A DNA stretch of 64,000 nt from Micavibrio aeruginosavorus_D (GTDB lineage Bacteria > Pseudomonadota > Alphaproteobacteria > Micavibrionales > Micavibrionaceae). Shown here one piece after another: positions 60,333 to 64,000 of the stretch. Position 1 is the stretch's first letter. Each line of letters opens with the position of its first letter. The notes under the pieces are model-generated. The model worked only from the letters and a program-made list of their open reading frames with translations, searched no databases and was not told the DNA's origin. The position numbers were made by a program, and so were the translations under genes. The stretch is from assembly GCF_051245535.1 (NCBI RefSeq), contig NZ_CP195303.1, positions 1,922,001-1,986,000 on the forward strand. The letters are read 5' to 3'.

Positions 60333-62066
60333 ATGAAAGCAGCCATCACACTCTTCGCCCTGGCAATCGGCATATTCTGCCAAATAAATCCCGCCTTTGC
60401 CTTTGCGCCCGAAAAACCCACCCTTAGCATTAACAAAGACAATGCTCTGTGCGCCCCGTTCTTATCCGCATGGCAAAACGTATTTGAACAAAATGGACCC
60501 GTTAATGAGTATGCGTTACCTCTCAATAACTATTTCGAGCCATCGCAGCTCGTTCAATTCCCGGAAAAGGCGCCTCCCAGCCTTTATGGACATGCCTATT
60601 TTTTTCAAGCTGACCTAGATGCCGACGGCATTAATGAAACTCTCTATATAGAATCGAATGAAGTCGGATGGCGTTATTTAGGCATAAGCCTATATCTGGT
60701 GAAAAATTTCGAAGAATTAAAAAAGGAATTTTCGGTCACAATCGGAGATAACATTCCATATGATATTCGGGAAAAAATAATTCCCAAACTCGATCCACAA
60801 GACACACAGAAGAAAAAACATTTTAAAAAAATATATTCTTACGGCCCGGCAGAATACGTCCATTTTCTGAAGAAAAGTGAGGCACTTTATAGTTTTTCAA
60901 TTCCAGAACCCCCAGCACCGCAAGCAGCCAGCTCAACAGAACTTGTTTCAATCAGCGCAAACGGCACAGAAACCATCTGCAAAATCGATCTACTTCCTGC
61001 AAAAAATAAATATCAGGCATTTATTGATAAATCTGACGCCTACAAGACACTACAGAACATTTATGGCGGCATTGATAAATGCATGGGCACAATGGGGTGG
61101 ACAGCAAAACCACTCGATTACAGCCTCTCAAATATTTTCGAAAGGCCCCATGTTTTATTTCGCGAACAAAAACATGATTTGCCTGATTTAGATACAGCAC
61201 GACGCCTTAGATATCTATCGTGGGGCACATCCGATCCAATCAGCTGGAAATCTTTTGAAGCCATAGAAAATGCAGAACATGATTTTACTCAGTACATGAC
61301 CGAATATTATAAAAAGCATTTTTCCTTCACAAAAGAGAAGGCGAATAAAGCAGCCCAATTAGCATGGAAATATTGGCTGGATAGCGTTATTTATGCCCGC
61401 AGTCCAGACAGATATAAAATTACAGCCATCGTCCCTCCTTTTACGGTAGAACCAGGCATAACCACACATGATTTAGTACACCAGGCCTTTTTAGCCCTTC
61501 AGGAAAATGATCCGAACTTCTACGCACGCACAGAAGTTCTTTCAGATCTTCTGCCCGCTTTGATCTACACAGCGTCAGAGACAGAGAACGTCTCAAAAAT
61601 TTATGGGACCATTCATGCACGCCAGAAAGAAATTTATCCGGCTTATTACAAAGAAATCCTCAACAAAGCCCTTTTAGCATCAATTGGAAATACGGAATTT
61701 CTGCAGCTCAGCATGAATAACGGCGCAAACATCAACGCGGAAACAAATTGGTTCAAAAAAACGCCTCTGATGTATGCAGCACAAATGAATGATGCAGAAA
61801 GTATAAAATTTCTTATCACACATGGTGCCAACGTAAACGCAAAAACAGACTCAAGCAAAAATGGCTGTTATCACCTCAAGCAAGATTACAGAACTCCATT
61901 AATGTACGCCGCTGAAAACGGGGATGAAAAAACAATTCGTCTATTGATAGACGCCGGCGCACGCCTTGACGACGTAGACAGCAACGGAAATTCAGCGGAA
62001 TGGTATCTGGAAAAAAATACGATAGTTTCAAATAAAGAAGAGCTCAAAGCCCTTCTGCGTCCATAA
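60333..62066 (+). CDS. Secreted protein with C-terminal ankyrin repeats
   Basis: 577 residues from the ATG at 60333. A signal peptide (MKAAITLFALAIGIFCQINPAFAFA) sends it to the periplasm. About residues 30-430 are an unrecognised, Lys- and aromatic-rich domain. The last ~130 residues hold three ankyrin repeats (GNTEFLQLSMNNGANINAE, TPLMYAAQMNDAESIKFL, TPLMYAAENGDEKTIRLL), usually a protein-binding surface. The gene is AT-rich with many AAA and ATT codons, unlike the surrounding GC-rich genes, which suggests acquisition by transfer. Exported ankyrin proteins are seen in host- and prey-associated bacteria, but the target is unknown. Confidence 0.7.
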   Translation: MKAAITLFALAIGIFCQINPAFAFAPEKPTLSINKDNALCAPFLSAWQNVFEQNGPVNEYALPLNNYFEPSQLVQFPEKAPPSLYGHAYFFQADLDADGINETLYIESNEVGWRYLGISLYLVKNFEELKKEFSVTIGDNIPYDIREKIIPKLDPQDTQKKKHFKKIYSYGPAEYVHFLKKSEALYSFSIPEPPAPQAASSTELVSISANGTETICKIDLLPAKNKYQAFIDKSDAYKTLQNIYGGIDKCMGTMGWTAKPLDYSLSNIFERPHVLFREQKHDLPDLDTARRLRYLSWGTSDPISWKSFEAIENAEHDFTQYMTEYYKKHFSFTKEKANKAAQLAWKYWLDSVIYARSPDRYKITAIVPPFTVEPGITTHDLVHQAFLALQENDPNFYARTEVLSDLLPALIYTASETENVSKIYGTIHARQKEIYPAYYKEILNKALLASIGNTEFLQLSMNNGANINAETNWFKKTPLMYAAQMNDAESIKFLITHGANVNAKTDSSKNGCYHLKQDYRTPLMYAAENGDEKTIRLLIDAGARLDDVDSNGNSAEWYLEKNTIVSNKEELKALLRP

Positions 62067-62079
62067 CAGAAAACCATCC

Positions 62080-62430
62080 CTAAAGAACAATACCGAACCG
62101 TTTCAACAGGAACGTCATGCCAAAATACAGAATAATGGTCATCAGACAGGACAAAACCAGCCCCGCATAAAACGGCACGCCATGGCGCAGCAGGGCCGGG
62201 AAAACCAAAAACATCGGCAAAGACGGCAAAACGTACCAGAACGTAGCCTCAGCATGGCCGGCGATGCGTTCCGCATCCGCCGTATCGCGCCACAGCCAGA
62301 TCATGGCCAGAACCGAAACCAGCGGCAACGACGCAATCAACGCCCCAAAAGCCGGCGAGCGGCGGGCCGTTTCCGACACCACCGCCACCAGAATTCCAGA
62401 GATCGCCGCTTTGATGAAGGCGTAGAACAT
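62080..62430 (-). CDS. Four-helix membrane protein, DUF3147 family
   Basis: 116 residues with four hydrophobic helices and the DUF3147-like pattern: SGILVAVVSETARRSPAFGALIASLPLVSVL, then WLWRDTADAERIAGHAEATFWYVLPSLPMFL, then PALLRHGVPFYAGL. Its function is unknown. The ATG begins right after the glmS TAA, so it is cotranscribed with and probably translationally coupled to glmS. Confidence 0.85.
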   Translation of the reverse strand: MFYAFIKAAISGILVAVVSETARRSPAFGALIASLPLVSVLAMIWLWRDTADAERIAGHAEATFWYVLPSLPMFLVFPALLRHGVPFYAGLVLSCLMTIILYFGMTFLLKRFGIVL

Positions 62431-64000
62431 TTACTCAACCGTCACCGATTTCGCCAAATTGCGCGGCTGGTCCACATCGGTGCCCTTGGCCACTGCGACA
62501 TGGTAGGCCAGCAATTGCACCGGGATCACGTACAGGATCGGGGCGACGAAGGCGTCGGAGACCGGCATGCGCACGGACCAGCGGCAACCGCGGCCCAGTT
62601 GGGTCAGGCCGTCACGGTCGGTGAACAGCAAAACCTGACCACCGCGGGCGATGGTTTCCTGTACGTTCGAGGCGGTTTTTTCGAACAATTTGTCATGCGG
62701 GGCCAGAACGACCACTGGCACCTTGTCGTCAATCAACGCGATGGGGCCGTGTTTCATTTCCCCGGCGGCGTAGCCTTCGGCGTGGATGTAGGAAATTTCC
62801 TTCAGCTTCAGCGCGCCCTCAAGTGCGATCGGGTACATCGCACCGCGACCCAGATACAAAACATCGCGGGCTTCGGCAATTTCGCGCGACAATTTTTCAA
62901 TCGTCCCCGCCGTGTCTTGCAACACAGAGTTCACGAGGGACGGCAATTGACGCAGAGAATCCGACATCGCACCAACAGCCTTGGCATCAATTGCGCCCTT
63001 CTTCGCCGCAGCGGCCAGAACGAGGCAGGCAAGCGTGGTCAATTGCGTTGTAAACGCCTTGGTCGACGCCACACCAATTTCCGGGCCCGCCAGCGTGTGC
63101 AGGACCATATCGGATTCACGTTCAATCGTGCTTTCGATCGTGTTGACGATGGAAACGATTTTCTGACCCTGACGTTTGCAATAGCGCAACGCTTCCAGCG
63201 TATCGAGCGTTTCACCAGATTGAGAGACGAACAAGGCCACGCCGCCCGCAGGCATCGGCGCTTCGCGGTAGCGGAATTCGGACGCCACGTCGATTTCAAC
63301 CGGAATGCGGGCAATTTGTTCGAACCAGTATTTCGCCACATGGCAGGCATAAAACGCCGTACCACACGCCACCAATGTCAAACGCGGAGCCTTTGCCACC
63401 ATCTCCACCAGATCGGCGGGCAGTGTGATGTCACGCGTGGCCGGGTTGATGAAGGAGTTCAGCGTATCGCCAATCACGCTCGGCTGTTCAAAGATTTCTT
63501 TCAACATGAAGTGGCGATATTCGCCCTTGCCCGTTGTTTCACCGGATTGTGCGGTAATGCGGATGGGGCGGGAAATTTCTTTGCCTTCACGGTTGTAAAT
63601 GACCACACCACTGGCGTTCACGCGAATGCGGTCGCCATCTTCGAGGAAACAGATTTTTTTGGTCAGCGGGGCCAGCGCGTAAGAGTCCGACGCCACATAC
63701 ATTTCACCGTCGCCATAGCCCACGGCCAGCGGCGTGCCCTGACGCACACCCACCATCAAATTATTTTCATTGGCGAAAATCACGGCCAGCGCGTAAGCGC
63801 CCTCCAAACGGTCAAACGCCGCATTGGCCGCGCTCACCGGGTCCATGCCCTGTTTCAAATGATGGTCAACCAAATGGGCCACCACTTCGGTATCCGTTTC
63901 GGTTTCGAAACGGCATTGATGTTGCTCCAGCTCCGCCTTCAACGCGGCATAGTTTTCGATGATGCCGTTATGCACCACGGCCACGCGTTCGGTCGCATGC
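62431..64000 (-). CDS. glmS: Glutamine-fructose-6-phosphate aminotransferase GlmS (N-terminus off the window)
   Basis: First step towards UDP-GlcNAc, for peptidoglycan and LPS. About 522 C-terminal residues are visible; the frame is open to base 64000, and the N-terminal ~85 residues with the catalytic Cys1 lie outside. Seen here are the end of the glutaminase domain (HNGIIENYAALKAEL, GAYALAV, SDSYALAPLT) and both SIS domains (ACGTAFYACHVAKYWFE, SQSGETLDT, GRGAMYPIALEGALKLKEISY, AEGYAAGEMKHGP), with the C-terminal DQPRNLAKSVTVE that closes the active site. A DUF3147 gene follows directly. Confidence 0.97.
   Translation of the reverse strand, partial: HATERVAVVHNGIIENYAALKAELEQHQCRFETETDTEVVAHLVDHHLKQGMDPVSAANAAFDRLEGAYALAVIFANENNLMVGVRQGTPLAVGYGDGEMYVASDSYALAPLTKKICFLEDGDRIRVNASGVVIYNREGKEISRPIRITAQSGETTGKGEYRHFMLKEIFEQPSVIGDTLNSFINPATRDITLPADLVEMVAKAPRLTLVACGTAFYACHVAKYWFEQIARIPVEIDVASEFRYREAPMPAGGVALFVSQSGETLDTLEALRYCKRQGQKIVSIVNTIESTIERESDMVLHTLAGPEIGVASTKAFTTQLTTLACLVLAAAAKKGAIDAKAVGAMSDSLRQLPSLVNSVLQDTAGTIEKLSREIAEARDVLYLGRGAMYPIALEGALKLKEISYIHAEGYAAGEMKHGPIALIDDKVPVVVLAPHDKLFEKTASNVQETIARGGQVLLFTDRDGLTQLGRGCRWSVRMPVSDAFVAPILYVIPVQLLAYHVAVAKGTDVDQPRNLAKSVTVE

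Overview
This is a chromosomal window from a Gram-negative bacterium, very probably an alphaproteobacterium. The signs are an FYDLN-type acidic zinc-ribbon protein, a PHB-type phasin, a short NrdA with no ATP cone, ClpS paired with ClpA, and HldE together with FadL for an outer membrane. The set of large secreted fibre-like proteins resembles what predatory Micavibrio-like genomes carry, but that affiliation is inference. Most of the window looks GC-rich; a patch at about 58.6-62.1 kb is visibly more AT-rich.

Layout. 1-5.3 kb: clpA (cut by the left edge), clpS, a phasin with a recognisable promoter, and a D,D-carboxypeptidase with a SPOR domain. 5.3-8.5 kb: an SDR, a pilin-like protein and two lipoproteins framed by paired palindromic repeats. 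8.7-13.2 kb: hldE, a membrane protein joining an MshEN-type (predicted c-di-GMP-binding) domain to a LapG-type protease, and a three-gene operon of unknown function. 13.3-18 kb: nrdA, a P-loop kinase and pyk. 18.3-32.5 kb: six secreted proteins sharing one four-cysteine N-terminal module, carried on either trimeric fibres with an S74 self-cleaving chaperone (three genes) or predicted seven-bladed propellers (three genes). A phosphatase gene and nrdB interrupt this cluster. 32.6-39.2 kb: small unknown proteins, phoH, a Sco copper chaperone, a FadL-type porin, a thioesterase, an SCP2 protein and a 2OG-Fe(II) oxygenase. 39.3-51.3 kb: pepN, then a minus-strand series with beta-oxidation enzymes (thiolase, fused dehydrogenase/hydratase, acyl-CoA dehydrogenase) and cytidine deaminase. 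51.6-58.6 kb: an FYDLN protein, prmA, and a 1604-residue predicted nuclease that joins an RNase J-like half to an exonuclease I-like half, with an unknown protein just upstream. 58.9-64 kb: a CoiA-like fragment, membrane proteins, an ankyrin protein and glmS (cut by the right edge).

Four things stand out. (1) The modular surface-protein family, with a shared anchor module, swapped display domains and clear internal and tandem duplications. (2) The RNase J / ExoI fusion, with catalytic residues kept in both halves. (3) The MshEN-LapG-type fusion, which would place second-messenger sensing and periplasmic proteolysis in one chain. (4) Promoter logic that can be read directly: a pair of NrdR boxes 32 bp apart upstream of nrdB, and two TGCN3GCA sites flanking the phasin promoter.

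All domain assignments come from reading motifs by eye. No database search was run.
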